A stretch of DNA of 64,000 bases, taken from the NCBI RefSeq assembly GCF_950295315.1, contig NC_080181.1, positions 35,121,375 through 35,185,374 on the forward strand. Direction: 5' to 3'. The notes under the pieces are model-generated. The model was given only the letters and a program-made list of their open reading frames with translations. It ran no database searches and had not been told where the DNA came from. The DNA is from Erinaceus europaeus. Taxonomy: Eukaryota; Chordata; Mammalia; Eulipotyphla; Erinaceidae. This document shows positions 33,555-44,917 of the stretch, piece after piece (within the stretch, counting starts at the first letter, position 1; each line of letters opens with the position of its first letter). The translations under genes and the position numbers were made by a program.

Positions 33555-36252
33555 GACGATTTATTCCAATAAATAATCAAGAGAATAGAAAGTAAAAAAA
33601 GAAAAAGAAAAGGAAAGGAAAATGAAATATCCCACTATTTCAAGGGGCTACTCAGGACAATGCTTTCCTTGTTAAGATCTTCCCAGCATACCATATGCAG
33701 AAAGGCTAAGACGCCATGTATGTTTTAACCCATTTTTTATATTTATTTATTTATTTATGTACTTATTCAAATTTGTTATTGATGAATTAATGTATGACAT
33801 TTGACACCAGACTAGAGCTCTGACACCAGCGGTCTCAACTACCCCTAGACGTTGCTCTGCCTCTACTAAACCAATCCATTGACCTGTCCATAGATCCATC
33901 CATCCATCCATCTAGCCATCCATCCATCCATCATCCATCCATCCACCAGTCAACCAAGCTAAGTACAAAAGGAGATCTCTCCTTGAATGATGAAGACAAT
34001 CAACGCTGCACAGGTAGGTTGCAAAGGGGCCAGTTCGGCTGAATAGGGCAGAGGGGCTGAACCAGCGAATGTGTTGGGAGGTGTGGGTGTGGGTGTGGGT
34101 GTGGGTGGGGTGAGCCAGTGAACCTGTGAGCTGGGTCACCTCAGGGGAAGGGAGGGGGTGGATGGGGTTGTGAGCAGCTGTCACTGGAGAACCATCACAA
34201 GTGCTGGAGCTCATAAGAAGGGCACCCGGAAGAGAGGACAGACAAGAGGAGAGAAGCAAGGAGCAGAGGAGAGGAGAGGGGAGAGGATGGAGAGGAGAGG
34301 AGAGGACAGGAGAGGACAGGAGTGGAGGGGACCTGAGATACCTACCTGGACAAAGGCAGCATACAGACATCCAGGAAGGCAGGCAGGCATGCAGGCATCT
34401 CTGGCCTGGGCTCCCTGGATCCCGGGCGCACCTCCTCCTTTCTTCTCTTGGCTGCCAGCCCTGAGGTCCCTCATCGGTCAGCACTGTCTTCCCATCCTTC
34501 CGACCCTCTGTGCCAGGGTCCTGGCATCTGGGCGCTGCTGCCTGACCGAGTGCCATGGCAGTTGGGCTGCCCAGTGCTAGTGTGGCCAGCACAGAATGCC
34601 GGTGGCTAGGACATCACAGAGGGCTCCTGCGGTTGCTAGGCCACGGGGACCGCGCCCCACCAGTTGACCAGCAGCCATGACCCCCACCCTGAATATGACC
34701 TGAGGGGTGCTAGCCAGCCACCAGAGCCAGAGCCCCAGGCCAAAGCTTGTGGTGGCCAGCCACCAGAGCCAGAGCCCCAGGCCAAAGCAGGTGCAGGTGG
34801 GACGGGCCAAGGGGCTATGGGCAGAGTGGGGTGTGCCTGGGCATGGGGCTGGCATCTGACAGCCCAGGGCTGGGGGACAAGGGCCGCCAGGCACCTGTCC
34901 CACCATGTGCACTGACACACAGTCTTGCTGACTGACTGACAGTCCCCGTCCCACAGATACCCACACTAGGTCCCTGGGTGCCCTGAGCTCACCCTGAGGT
35001 TTGGTGGGTGCCTGCCTGGACACATGCCTCCGTACTGGAGGTCTCTATTAATCCCATTGCCTACTGACAGCTGCCCTCCTTCCTCTCCTCCTCCTCCTCC
35101 TCCTCCTCCTCCATCTCTGCATCCTATTCCTCATCCTCAGGGGGTCTCACTCAGGGCCCTTGGCCTAGGCAAGCCAGGGCTGCTGCTCTGGCTGCTGCAG
35201 CTTCTATCCAGTGGGTGGGTGCAGGTATCTGGTCCTGTCAGTCCCTGATTCCTGGGACCTTCCATGCCTGCAGCTCCCCCCACTCTCTAGTCCAGACACC
35301 TCCTCAAGGATGTCCCCTTTGCCCTTGCCCCCTGTCCCCCAGCTCCCCAACTAACATCTACTGTGTGTGCCTCCCTGCGCTACTTTCCTGCCACCCTGCT
35401 GCTTCCCTTCAGCCCTGGGGGCCCTGGGACAGCCCAGCCACCATCTCACCATCCAGCAGGGGGAACTGCCCTAACCCCCTGCCACCACACACACACACAG
35501 CCCTGCAAACACTCAGGGTCACCCCTGACTGCAGCCTGCCTCTCAAACAGTCTCCTTCTGTCCCCTAGCCCCCCACAGACACCTGGGTATGAGCAGCCCA
35601 CACATGCCACACTCTCCCTCCCCACCACTCCATTTGCTCTAAGGTTGTCAAGAGTCTTTTTTTCTTGCTGTAGGGAATTGAGACTGTCCAGTGTCCTGGG
35701 GAGCAAGAACTGCAAACAATCCATCTACAATGTAACATTTGGGTCTCAGGCCGCCCAATCCCTAGTGCGCTGTGCAGGCCTATGCCTGGCGAAAACACCC
35801 CAGTCTGAGCCTGAGACCTGGCTGCCTAATGGCTCCTTCTGTGGACTAGGAGACAGACACAGACAGAGTTTTCAGGTTCAAAGCCTGTACTTCCCAGAAG
35901 AAGGTCATTCACTACGGTTAAAAAAAAAAAAGCCTTTTAATTTTTTTTTTCCCCCTGCCTGGGTAACCTGTCTGCTGCCAGTTTCTCAGTGACGAAAAGG
36001 GAAAATCTTTTTGGAGGAAAAAGGACCAAAGTGCAGGCAGGTGGACTCTGTGGAGGGTGGATGGGAAGTTGCTCCTGCCCTGGCACTAGAGTCCCAGCTG
36101 CTGTTCCAGGTGCTCTCTGATACCAGAGATCTCCATGAGTCCTGTCATGACACTGTCTCCAGGACTGATCCTCAGGAAAATGAGGATTCAAAACTAGGCA
36201 GGTCAGATTGCTTTCAAAAGTAAATCCAGGGATGTTTGGCCGTATGTCAGAG
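33555..36252. repeat. GC-rich tandem duplication, copy 2
   Basis: Nearly the same sequence as 30,173-32,900, in the same orientation, with scattered substitutions and shorter GTGTGG and CTC runs. The 45-bp AGCCACCAGAGCCAGAG block is also duplicated here (about 34,718-34,790). An L1 3' end follows at the right edge, where copy 1 has a SINE. An open frame at 35,363-35,992 depends on indels that differ from copy 1, so I do not count it as a gene. Confidence 0.92.
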
Positions 36253-36390
36253 GGCTGGGGAATTGAAAGCTACCATGGGAGGGGGGGGATTATGGATATT
36301 GGGTGGTGGGAATTGTGTGGAGTTGTGGCCCTTATACCTTATGTTTTTTTCACTAATCCTTTCTTAAATAAAAAATTAAAAAAAAAAGAA
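36253..36390 (+). mobile_element. short L1 3'-terminal fragment
   Basis: About 135 bp of the L1 3' end (ATTGGGTGGTGGGAATTGTG) with an A-rich tail. Confidence 0.85.
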
Positions 36391-36404
36391 AAAAGAAAAT
36401 CGTT

Positions 36405-36692
36405 GGGGCGGAATCGGGCTGTAGTGCCGCAGGCTAAGCGCAGGTGGCACAAAGCACAAGGACCGGCATAAGGATCCCGGTTCGAGCCCCGGCTCCCCAC
36501 CTGCAGGGGAGTCACTTCACAGGTGGTGAAGCAGGTCTGCAGGTGTCTATCTTTCTCTCCTCCTGTCTATCTTCCCCTCCTCTCTCCATTTCTCTCTGTC
36601 CTATCCAACAACGACAACAACAATAATAACTACAACAATAAAACAACAAGGCAACAAAAGGGAATAAATAAATAAAATAAATATAAAAAAAT
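36405..36692 (+). repeat. tRNA-derived SINE, family A
   Basis: The head reads GGAATCGGGCTGTAGTGCCGC, with B box GGTTCGAGCCC, core and long tail. AAAGAAAATCGTTGGGG before it and AAAGAAAATAATTGGGG after it are the target duplication. Confidence 0.93.
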
Positions 36693-36717
36693 TTTTAAAA
36701 GAAAAAAAAGAAAATAA

Positions 36718-36928
36718 TTGGGGCTAGGTGATGACATACCCTGGTTGAATACATGTACTATAATGCACAAGTATCTGGGTTCGAATTCCCAGTCCCCACC
36801 TGTAGGAGGGAAATTTAGAGAGCAGTGAAGCCGTGCTGTGGGTAACTTTCTACCTCTCTTTACCTCCCCTTCCTCTCTTTATTCTGTCTCTATCCTCTAA
36901 ATACGTAAAAATAAATGTATTGTATTGT
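36718..36928 (+). repeat. SINE, family B
   Basis: The head reads GGGCTAGGTGATGACATACCC, followed by GGGTTCGAATTCCCAGTCCCC, a decayed core and a short tail. Confidence 0.8.
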
Positions 36929-36944
36929 GAAAATTTTCAGCATT

Positions 36945-37420
36945 AGAGAGTTGGCTCAGCAGGTAGGTTACAGTTCTTTCCACACATGACCTATGTCCAA
37001 GCCTCAGCATCACATGTACTATGAGTTTCTTTATTTTTTATTTTTTTTATTTTTTATTTAAGAAAGGATATTAATTAACAAAACCATGGGGTGGGAGGGG
37101 TGCAATTCCGCACAATTCCCACCACCCAATCTCCATATCCCACCCCCTCCCCTGATAGCTTTCCCATTCTCTATCCCTCTGGGAGCATGGACCCAGGGTC
37201 ATTGTGGGTTGCAGAAGGTAGAAGGTCTGGCTTCTGTGATTGCTTCCCCCCTGAACATGGGCGTTGACTGGTCGGTCCATACTCCCAGTTTGCCTCTCTC
37301 TTTCCCTAGTAGGGTGGGTCTCTGGGGAAGCGGAGTATGAGTTTCTATGGTACTGGAGGAAGCTCCAGGGCTGTGACATCTCTCCTTCTCTCTTTCTGTC
37401 TCTGAGTCTCTACATGAAAA
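36945..37420 (+). repeat. SINE family D interrupted by an L1 3' end
   Basis: The family D unit (GAGAGTTGGCTCAGCAGGTAG) is split. The two halves overlap at TATGAGTTTCT (about 37,020 and 37,338), the target duplication of the inserted L1. Confidence 0.75.
37033..37335 (-). mobile_element. L1 3'-terminal fragment
   Basis: A T-rich start and then L1 3' UTR on the minus strand, up to the equivalent of GACCCACCCTACTAGGG. Confidence 0.9.
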
Positions 37421-38655
37421 ACGCAGCCTGGAGGGGTGAAATCAACTATGTGCGAGGCAAATGCTTGCGCATGCGCACACATACACACACAGCCCAGTGT
37501 ACAGGATATAGAAACAAGGGGGGGGGGGAAGAGTATAATATTGTGCCCACTCACAGAATTTGATTTCTGGAAGACATTCAATTCAAAATTTTCACTTAAC
37601 TAAAGACATCAAAGAATTAGAAGATCCCCTTTGAAGGAAAAGTCAAGTTTCCTAGTTTTGTTCCAGTGCTCATTTTACTTATTAAAAAAAAAAATCAAAG
37701 ACTAAATCACCACAGGACTTCAGAAAGGAGCAGAATAAATATAACAAAGATGGCCCAAATAAAAGTAATGTGCACCCCAAATCATCCTGAAATACCCTTT
37801 TTTGTGCCTCAAAACTGTTTTGTAGACTGAATGAGATGAGAGCACCTGGGTGAAAAAAGGAGAGTCCACTCCTAAATAAAGCTTATTTTAACAGAAAATT
37901 TAAAAAAAAAAAAAGTAAAAAGAATGTGCAATCAACTCCAATCTATCATCACTGCAAAACGAAAGTCATTCTGGTAGACATCAATCTCTATACTTAAATA
38001 AATTAACATTTAAGAACTTTTATAGAGCACCCCACTCAACCCCTCCCCCCACCAAAATGAGCTTAATTAGACAAGGAGGGCAAACTAAACTCTGTTGAAC
38101 TTTGACCTGAATTGATTCATAACTCACCTATTTATGGGTAAATGAGAAGGTCAATGCTATTTCATTGCCTCATGAACAGGAAATTCACCTAGAGCTGCTG
38201 CCTCAGCCATTCTCAACCACATCAGAGTAAGCAGCATATGCCTTCTCTCTACACCTCCTCATTCATGCCGCTGTGTAGTGCGTCACACTCGTAGCCAACC
38301 ACAGATATTTATAAAGTCTTAAGAAGGCTCTAAATGCAGAATGAAAGAGCCTCTCATATAGAGGGGGAAAGATCAACAATGGATTCTTTTCTTATAGAAG
38401 ACAACTTACTGGCTAGCAATGTGAATGTTATTTGTATTTAGGGAAGCCAGGGAATTTGGGGAAACTCATACAAACCATAAAAAACTATTTCCAAATGTTT
38501 AGAGGGTTCTAGGTCTGTATGTGCTCTGTTATTTGCAGCTGTAATAAAATGCCCAGAAAAAAGCAAACAACATGTTACAAAAACTGAACTCCAACTAATA
38601 AAATCTCATATTTTCTGTAAAAAAATAAATAAATAAATAAATAAAATAAATAAAT
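37421..38655. other. unassigned DNA with two A-rich ends
   Basis: Possible retrocopy 3' ends occur near 37,878-37,915 (AATAAAGC then an A tract) and 38,555-38,655 (AATAAAATC then AAAT repeats). The second lies at the very edge of the inner palindrome arm, so it may be an insertion that marks that edge. No exon of TUBGCP5 was found. Confidence 0.35.
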
Positions 38656-39094
38656 TCATGGTAGGTAGAAGTTCTCTGATACCTAATGATTAGACATGTT
38701 CTCCTTACTATATGTTGTATAGTGCTTTATGAATATAATAGTTTTTATCCCAATTATAATTAAATAACTAATTGGTCTGTGATGATCAAGTAGTCTTCTT
38801 TATGATGTACACCCACCCAGCAAGATGCTGGGGGGAACAGAAAAGAGTTAATAAACTTTCTGGTCATGATAATTACTAAGATTGTCATACCTATCATTAT
38901 AAGCTTATAATTTCATCATTAATAAGGTTGCAAGCATTATCCTTTTGGGGATAATTTCTCATCAGGCTGACATAGCAAGATAATACAGATTGCCATCACA
39001 AGATGTGGCTTAAATACAAGAGTTTATTATGCCACAGCTCTGGAGGTCAGGAGGCCTTGTGTGAGGTAAATAAGATAGGACTATACAGGCACCT

Positions 39095-39335
39095 AGAGTG
39101 GCATACAGGGTTAAGCACACACAGTACAAAGTTCAAGGACCCATGAAAGGATCCCAGTTCGAGTACCTGATTCCCCACCTACAGGGGAAGCAATCCTGAA
39201 GGTGTCTTTCTCTCTTCTTCTATATCTGCCCCTACCCCCTCAATTTCTCTCTGTTGTATCAAAAAATGGCCACAGGAGCAGTGGATCCGTAGTGCAGACT
39301 GAGCCCCAGTGATAATGGGGGGTGAGGGGAGGAAG
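39095..39335 (+). repeat. SINE, family A, decayed
   Basis: Head GGCATACAGGGTTAAGC, GATCCCAGTTCGAGTACC, and the 3' extension GGCCACAGGAGCAGTGGATCC. Its inverted twin is at about 48,640-48,885. Confidence 0.8.
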
Positions 39336-39569
39336 AACTGTACCCATTTATTCAGTCTCCTCATTTGTAAATATTCATGTTAGACAAGTTAAAAAACAAA
39401 AAAGAAATAACAAGGAACATAATAAATAAGTGAAATACATTGCATTTAGAGAGAGACTGTTTTTAAAGGATGAGAGTTCTCAGGAAGGAGGAGACATACT
39501 CTAGCAGAGCTGGGCTCCTGGCTCAACTGTATCCTGGGAACTCTACACCTGAGAGTATATAGAAAAAGG

Positions 39570-41385
39570 GCTGGCCAGAAAGACAAAGACAAGTATGGGA
39601 TGATCCCACTCATAAACAGAAGTTGAGAAAAAGAACAGAAAGGGAAACTAAAAGCAGGATCTGACTAAATCTAGTGGAGGGCACCAAAGTAAAATCTCTA
39701 GGGGGAGTGTTTGGGTGGATGCTCAGCATCAAGGGGGGGGGATGGAATAGGACACAGTCTTTTGGTGGTGGGAATGGTGTTTATGTACACTCCTATTAAC
39801 TTGCAGTCACATAAATCACTATTTAATTATTATGAGAGAGGAAAAATTGACTGAATGTCTCAAACTTTTGAATGCACAGACCATTAAACGTTAACTGTCC
39901 TAAAAGATTAGACCAAGGAGAACAGAAGCAACTGATGGTGTTACTCTATAAAACACAGCTATATATAAATAATGCCCGAGGACATAAATTATGGTGATGT
40001 TTTATATGATACAGAAATTCCTAACAATGGGATTTTCAAAGTTAGCCCAACCGTCAAATAATTTGATTACAGCTATAAGTACCTATTGCCTTCATAAACC
40101 CTACGACAGCAGGAACATCCCACTTCCTCTATTGAGCCTATATTGTCCCCAGTCCTGAAACCTCTAGGGTGGGGCTCACTTTCCTGCATGCTTCTCTCAA
40201 GTCATACCTAATGATTTTGCATCTGGTGATCCCAACCTCATCAATGCAACAAGTACCACCTCAGCATTCTTCACTTCAGACTATGTTCAGAGACGTCTGG
40301 CGTGGAATGTCAACCCTTCAGCCTCATTACTGGGGTGAGGCCTTTCCTTAATCATAGTATTCTCTAATTTCATTCCAGGTGGTTCACTTCCTAACAAAAC
40401 CCAAAACCTAGATACAGACTGGGTTCCATGAGATAGGACATATGTTCACATGTATCCATAAATTAGGACAAAATATATACCTGAAAGCAAAAGTGCACAA
40501 TAGTCTGCAATGACCAAGCAAGTAGTAAGACCTAAAAAGACATCATAAAGTTTCTAATGAAATAGTGTCTACTTAGACTTAGATACCCCTCCTCACCTAC
40601 TTCCTATTACACTTCCCTCATTCACTCCAAAGCTAACCTTATCAAAGGACTGAAAAATCTGAATACGGGCAACAGACTGGCATACTTTAACAATGACTCT
40701 TTAGTCACTATCAGGCCACTCCATCAGCTGGGGCCCTATTTGGGGAGTCCTGAGATTCCCAAACAGACATGATGGGCCTAGACCTCCAATAAATCCCTCT
40801 CTCTATTGTTACCAGTCATCTCTATTAGGAACAATACAATAGAACCGTTTGTGGGCCTGCATAGGACCTTGCCTTCAACATGGATCAACAACAGTAGAGA
40901 ATGTTCCATCCTCCAAAGGGAGGATGGAAAACATACTCTATACTACAACTGAGTAAGATGGGTCGATAGTGGAGCAGCATGGAATGTTCCTACTCATTAC
41001 CACAGAATGTAATCTTAGATCTACAGGGATGCAGAGGTCACATAGGCTCCTAACCTGAATATGGGACCCAGATCACATCAGATCGATGGGATTTACAGTC
41101 AACAATGTTTATACACCTTTCCCATATAAGCGAGCTACTTTCTTCCCTGATCCAGCTTTCTGGTCCTTTTTTCCAGCCATGACATCATCTCCCCAGACAA
41201 TAACTTGGATCCACCTGCATATAAGATGTCAGGCTCAGAAAAAAAAAAAAAAAAAACTAGTATAGTCACGGGCCCTTTGGAATATTCCTAAAATAGGCCT
41301 ACTATCTATCTACAAAATGGAGACCCCCAAATCTTCATCTGGATTATTCTAGCACTTAGGTTCACGATTAGTCAAACAAGTTGAT
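39570..41385 (+). mobile_element. L1 3' UTR, 5'-truncated, older subfamily
   Basis: It starts at the last ORF2 codons (ATCCCACTCATAAACAGAAG) and runs through the long 3' UTR (TTTTGGTGGTGGGAATGGTG near 39,760, CAGACATGATGGGCCTAG near 40,763). It ends without a tail at about 41,385. The inverted twin is 46,655-48,390, so it predates the palindrome. Confidence 0.88.
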
Positions 41386-41543
41386 AATACTAAAGTTGAA
41401 AATGGTATAACACATACTCACGGAACTAATGGTAGAAAGCTGAGAAGATAGCATCACTGTTATGCAAAACTCTAATGTCCTAGGCTCAAGGTCACAGGTT
41501 CAATCCCCAGCGCCACTATCAGACAATGTTCTTGTGCTCTCAC

Positions 41544-41544
<1 letters not shown>

Positions 41545-41597
<53 letters not shown>
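41545..41597. repeat. (TA)n microsatellite
   Basis: About 25 TA units. The inverted arm has a shorter run at about 46,482-46,515. Confidence 0.95.
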
Positions 41598-41599
<2 letters not shown>

Positions 41600-41653
41600 T
41601 CTCATCAAAATGAAATAAACAAAACACTAAAAAACTTGCAGTAGAAAGCATAC

Positions 41654-41762
41654 CTTTACTTTGTTAATGCTCAAAAGTGATGCATTTAGGAATTCTTCAG
41701 TTAATCTCTTCCAAATAGCAGCTTTTCTGAGATCAGAATGTACAATAAATTTTTCGTAGATT
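41654..41762 (-). pseudogene. TUBGCP5: TUBGCP5 exon 3, about residues 68-103, left arm copy
   Basis: Acceptor TTAAATACATTTCAG, 109 bp, donor GTATGC. One base completes a Gly codon from the previous exon, and 36 open codons read IYEKFIVHSDLRKAA and WKRLTEEFLNAS, closely matching GCP5 here. No lesion is seen. All 109 bp are identical to the right-arm copy. Confidence 0.92.
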
Positions 41763-41879
41763 CTGAAATGTATTTAAAAAACAGCATCAGTTAAAAGTTA
41801 TATTAATGAAGATCTATAATGTATTAGTTTATATTTTGTCTACCCAAAGAACACAAAAACACCTATCTGAAGAAATCTA

Positions 41880-42425
41880 TGCACATTTACATAAACTGCA
41901 GCACTATTTGTTGTAACAAAATTTGGATCAACCCAAACTTCTAAGGATAGATGAGTGGTTAGAGAGGTTGTAGCATATAAACATAATAGAATACTACTCA
42001 GCTGTAAAACATGATGAAATTTTCTACTTTGATACTGCTTAGATGGAACTTGAAGGTATTCTTTTTTTAAAGCTCTAGTTGTCTTTTTTCTAATATTTAT
42101 TTATTTCCTTTTTGTTGCCCTTGTTGTTTCTGTTGTTGTTACTGATATTATTGGATAGCACAGAAACAAATGTAGAGGAGGGGAAGACAGAGGGGGAGAG
42201 AAAGAGAGACACCTGTAGACCAGTTTCCCTGATTATGATGCTACTCCCCTGTAGGGGGGGGAGCCATGGGCTCAAAGTAGGATCCTCCTGCCTGTCCTTG
42301 TGCTTAAGCTGCTGCACTACTGCCTGACTCCGAAGGTATTCTTAAGTGGAATAAGCCATAAGGATGAATAGTAGATGATCTCATGCATAGACAAAACTTG
42401 AAAAACAGAGGGTGAAAAAAATTTT
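41880..42425 (+). mobile_element. old L1 ORF2 end relic split by a SINE
   Basis: L1 sequence (GAATACTACTCAGCTGTAAAAC near 41,990) is interrupted by a family A SINE at 42,064-42,335. GAAGGTATTCTT on both sides is the target duplication. The inverted twin lies at about 45,660-46,215. Confidence 0.82.
42064..42335 (-). repeat. tRNA-derived SINE, family A
   Basis: On the minus strand it has GGAGTCAGGCAGTAGTGCAGC, the core and the CAACAAAAAGGAAATAAATAA tail. The inverted twin is at 45,745-46,000. Confidence 0.9.
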
Positions 42426-42489
42426 TTTTCTTTTGTTACCAGATTGCCCTTGGGACTCTGTACCTCTGCAATTGCAGTATAACATCAGA

Positions 42490-42700
42490 CTTTTTCTTTA
42501 AGAGAGAGGGGTAAGACACAGAAAGAGAGAGAAGGAAGGAGACAGAAAGTGATGGAAAGACATCAGAGTACTGCCTCAATACTTGTGAAGCCTCCCCCAT
42601 CAAGTAGCTTCTATGTGGTAGTGGAGGGCTTGAACCCAGGTTCTTACACACTGTAAATTATGCTCTTGACCAGGTGTGCTATCTCCCTGTTACAGTGGAT
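42490..42700 (-). repeat. SINE, family B, at the inner arm edge
   Basis: On the minus strand it reads AACAGGGAGATAGCACACCTGG, TGGGTTCAAGCCC, a decayed core and a CT-rich 3' part. Arm homology fades inside this SINE near 42,559, so the palindrome joint may have formed in it. Confidence 0.75.
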
Positions 42701-42987
42701 TAAACTGTAGTTATGCCTTATTGCAGCAGCTCCCTAAGGATTCTAAAGGAGGGAGGCAGGGAAAGGGTTAAGAAAAATATTGAAAACCCTGTGGCCTATA
42801 GCAGAAGAATATGAAAGCTGGTGAAATTATGTTGTGCTGACACCTGTCACAGGGGAATAAGGACCTTTACAACTGTGACAAAAATCTTAAAAAGTATCAT
42901 CCCCCCAAGAATGTGATTTTTAAAAATGATACATGCATATAGAATTCTTAATATGTACAAAAATACAAACATATAAAATTTACTTAC

Positions 42988-43041
42988 CCTTGTATTATCT
43001 TTTCTATTTTGTGGCTGTTGATGTCCAAGAATTGATGAAAT
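42988..43041 (-). pseudogene. TUBGCP5: TUBGCP5 exon 2, about residues 50-67
   Basis: Acceptor ATTTTTTTCTTTTAG, a 54-bp exon and donor GTAAGTAAA. It begins with the base that completes the Arg codon from exon 1 and reads FHQFLDINSHKIEKIIQ, then a Gly codon split with exon 3. It is open and correctly phased. It lies in the spacer and has no second copy. Confidence 0.92.
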
Positions 43042-43124
43042 CTAAAAGAAAAAAATCCATTATTTTTTATCTATACTGTCATATGTGTAACCAGACTATT
43101 CTAATAGCCTCCCATGTTCCTCCA

Positions 43125-43900
43125 GATAAGAGATAGGGAGACACCTGCAGCACTGCTTCACCACTTGCAAAACTTTTCCCGAGACCTTACCTCCCCAGAG
43201 CCCTACCCCACTAGGGAAAAAGAGACAGGCTGGGGGTATGGACAGATCTGCCAACACCCATGTGCAGTGGAAAAGTAATTACAGAAACCAGAACTCCCAT
43301 CTTCTGGCCCCAAAAATAATTTTGGTCCCAAAGTGGGAGAAATGTTAGGGGAAGATGACTACAGGGTTCTGAACTCCAATTCCATCAGGACCCAGAGAAG
43401 AGGATAAAAGAAGGACATTTGGAAGTAGAAATAGATGTAGGTGTGACTTAGAGAGGAAGACAAGAGGGAGCCAGGTGGTGGCACACCTGGATGAATGCAA
43501 ATATTCCAATGCACAAGGACCAGGGTTCAAGCTTCTGGTCCCCACCTGCAGGGGAAAAGCTTTGCCAGCTATGAAGCAGGGTTGCAGGTGTCTTTCTCCC
43601 TCTCTATCACCCGCTTCCCTCTCATTTTCTGGATTTCTCTATCCAATAAACAAATAAAAGATAATTTAAAAAATTAAGGAAGAGAAGGCAGGACCAGAGA
43701 AAAAATGAGCAAGTATATATAAATATATAGAGGTAGTTATAGACACAATAGTCAACCCATATCTGTGGTGGGAGAATTACTGCAGTTTCCAGTGGAGGGG
43801 ATGGAGACACAGAACTTTGGTGGTGGCAAAGCTGTGGAATTATACCTGTTATCTCATAACTGTGTAAATCACTAATAAAAATTATAATTAAAAGAAAAAA
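43125..43900 (+). mobile_element. L1 3' UTR relic with SINE insertion
   Basis: L1 3' UTR pieces at about 43,185-43,465 (CCCTACCCCACTAGGGAAAAAG) and 43,685-43,895 (AACTTTGGTGGTGGCAAAGC) with an A-rich end. A family B SINE lies between them. A small SINE core (CAGCACTGCTTCACCACTTGC) precedes at 43,147. Confidence 0.72.
43466..43683 (+). repeat. SINE, family B
   Basis: The head reads GAGCCAGGTGGTGGCACACC, with AGGGTTCAAGCTTCTGGTCCC, the core and a TATCCAATAAACAAATAAAAG tail. Confidence 0.9.
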
Positions 43901-44475
43901 ATGAGATAATTTCTATCTTTTCAAAACTTAACATGCTGTCTACCTACCTAATTCTATTCAGAAATATTAGTAAAATAGTTACATGGCATACAGCATTCTG
44001 TTTGATAAAACTTGTTCAGACACTGTTGTAAGTTACATTTCAGTATCAAGTTTATTTCAAAAACTTATTGTGTAATCTCTATTTTGTTTAAAGAAAAACA
44101 GGAGAAAGCTGGTTCTGATTTCACCCAAGTCTCTAAACTGCATACAACTTTTAAAATGAATTCTGTGAGATATCGTTTTATCAGCTGCATTTTATACTTT
44201 GGTGTGTACTTTCTAACTGTGGGAATGAAGAGGTAAAAAAAGAAAGAAGAAAAAAAAAAAAAGAAAGAAAACCAAACCAGCCCAAGATAACTATCTTCCT
44301 GCAAGCTGCAGTTTTAGGAGCTGGAACAGAAGAGACACAGTCAACAATAAAAACGTGCTGCTAAGCATCTTGGAAAAAGAAAAAGCAAAGCAGGGTCAAG
44401 GAGAGAGCGGATGAAAGGTGCAGGGGGTGGGTGTCACCAAGAGCAGTTGTGTTTCTTTCCCTAATTAGATATTTA

Positions 44476-44712
44476 GATATTAGATTGGGCCCTCCTCAAT
44501 CGCTATGGAACAGGCCATGGCCGGTGCGCCTCTATGTTCCATCGCTGGGGAGCCAGAGACACCCGAACTGCCCCTGCGGCTACAGACAGACTATGACCCA
44601 CATAGTCAACGACTGCCACCTCTCCAGATTCAAAGCAGGTCTCCAAACTTTACAGCAGGCTCAACCTGACTCTGTTGACTGGCTATGAAAGAAGGGCAAA
44701 CGCTAGAAGAAG
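44476..44712 (+). mobile_element. 5'-truncated non-LTR retrotransposon 3' end, not L1
   Basis: ATTAGATATTTA flanks it at 44,464-44,475 and 44,713-44,724, a 12-bp target duplication. It encodes the C-terminal end of a retrotransposon polyprotein. One frame reads LNRYGTGHGRCASMFHRWG. After a 1-bp shift a Cys-His motif follows (CPCG, then QTMTHIVNDC), ending QPDSVDWL and a stop. The short untranslated end finishes in AGAAGAAG without a poly-A tail. This C-terminal motif is what I associate with RTE- or jockey-type elements of invertebrates and some vertebrates. The exact clade is not settled. It sits in TUBGCP5 intron 1. Confidence 0.7.
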
Positions 44713-44917
44713 ATTAGATATTTAATAACGGCTTGCAGAGGATCTAGTTTCACACACACCACATACACCACCACACTGACACCAGGTCTGAGCATGACAA
44801 GACCATTTTTCTCTAGGCAGACAAGCACCTGGAGCGCCTTCAGGAGCAGCTCCGCCCCCAGGCTGCCAGCCCAACCCGCAGCCCGCGCGACCTGAGACCC
44901 AGCGCCATGCACCTCAC

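Larger units (their letters stand above)
38656..42559. repeat. inner left arm of the palindrome
   Basis: Its reverse complement is at 45,526-49,331. Matching landmarks are CATGGTAGGTAGAAG (38,658) with CTTCTACCTACCATG (49,312), the SINEs at 39,095 and 48,640, the L1 3' UTRs, the TA runs, TUBGCP5 exon 3 and the old L1 with its SINE. Near the centre the arms are almost identical. Toward the outer end there are more substitutions and small indels. Confidence 0.95.

Noticed and set aside
35363..35992. 209-codon open frame in copy 2 of the duplication
   Set aside because: Copy 1 breaks it with stops and indels; there is no known domain.
44490..44700. A possible zinc-finger host exon (CPCG...H...C)
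   Set aside because: The flanking 12-bp target duplication and retrotransposon-type C-terminal context show an insertion, not a host exon.
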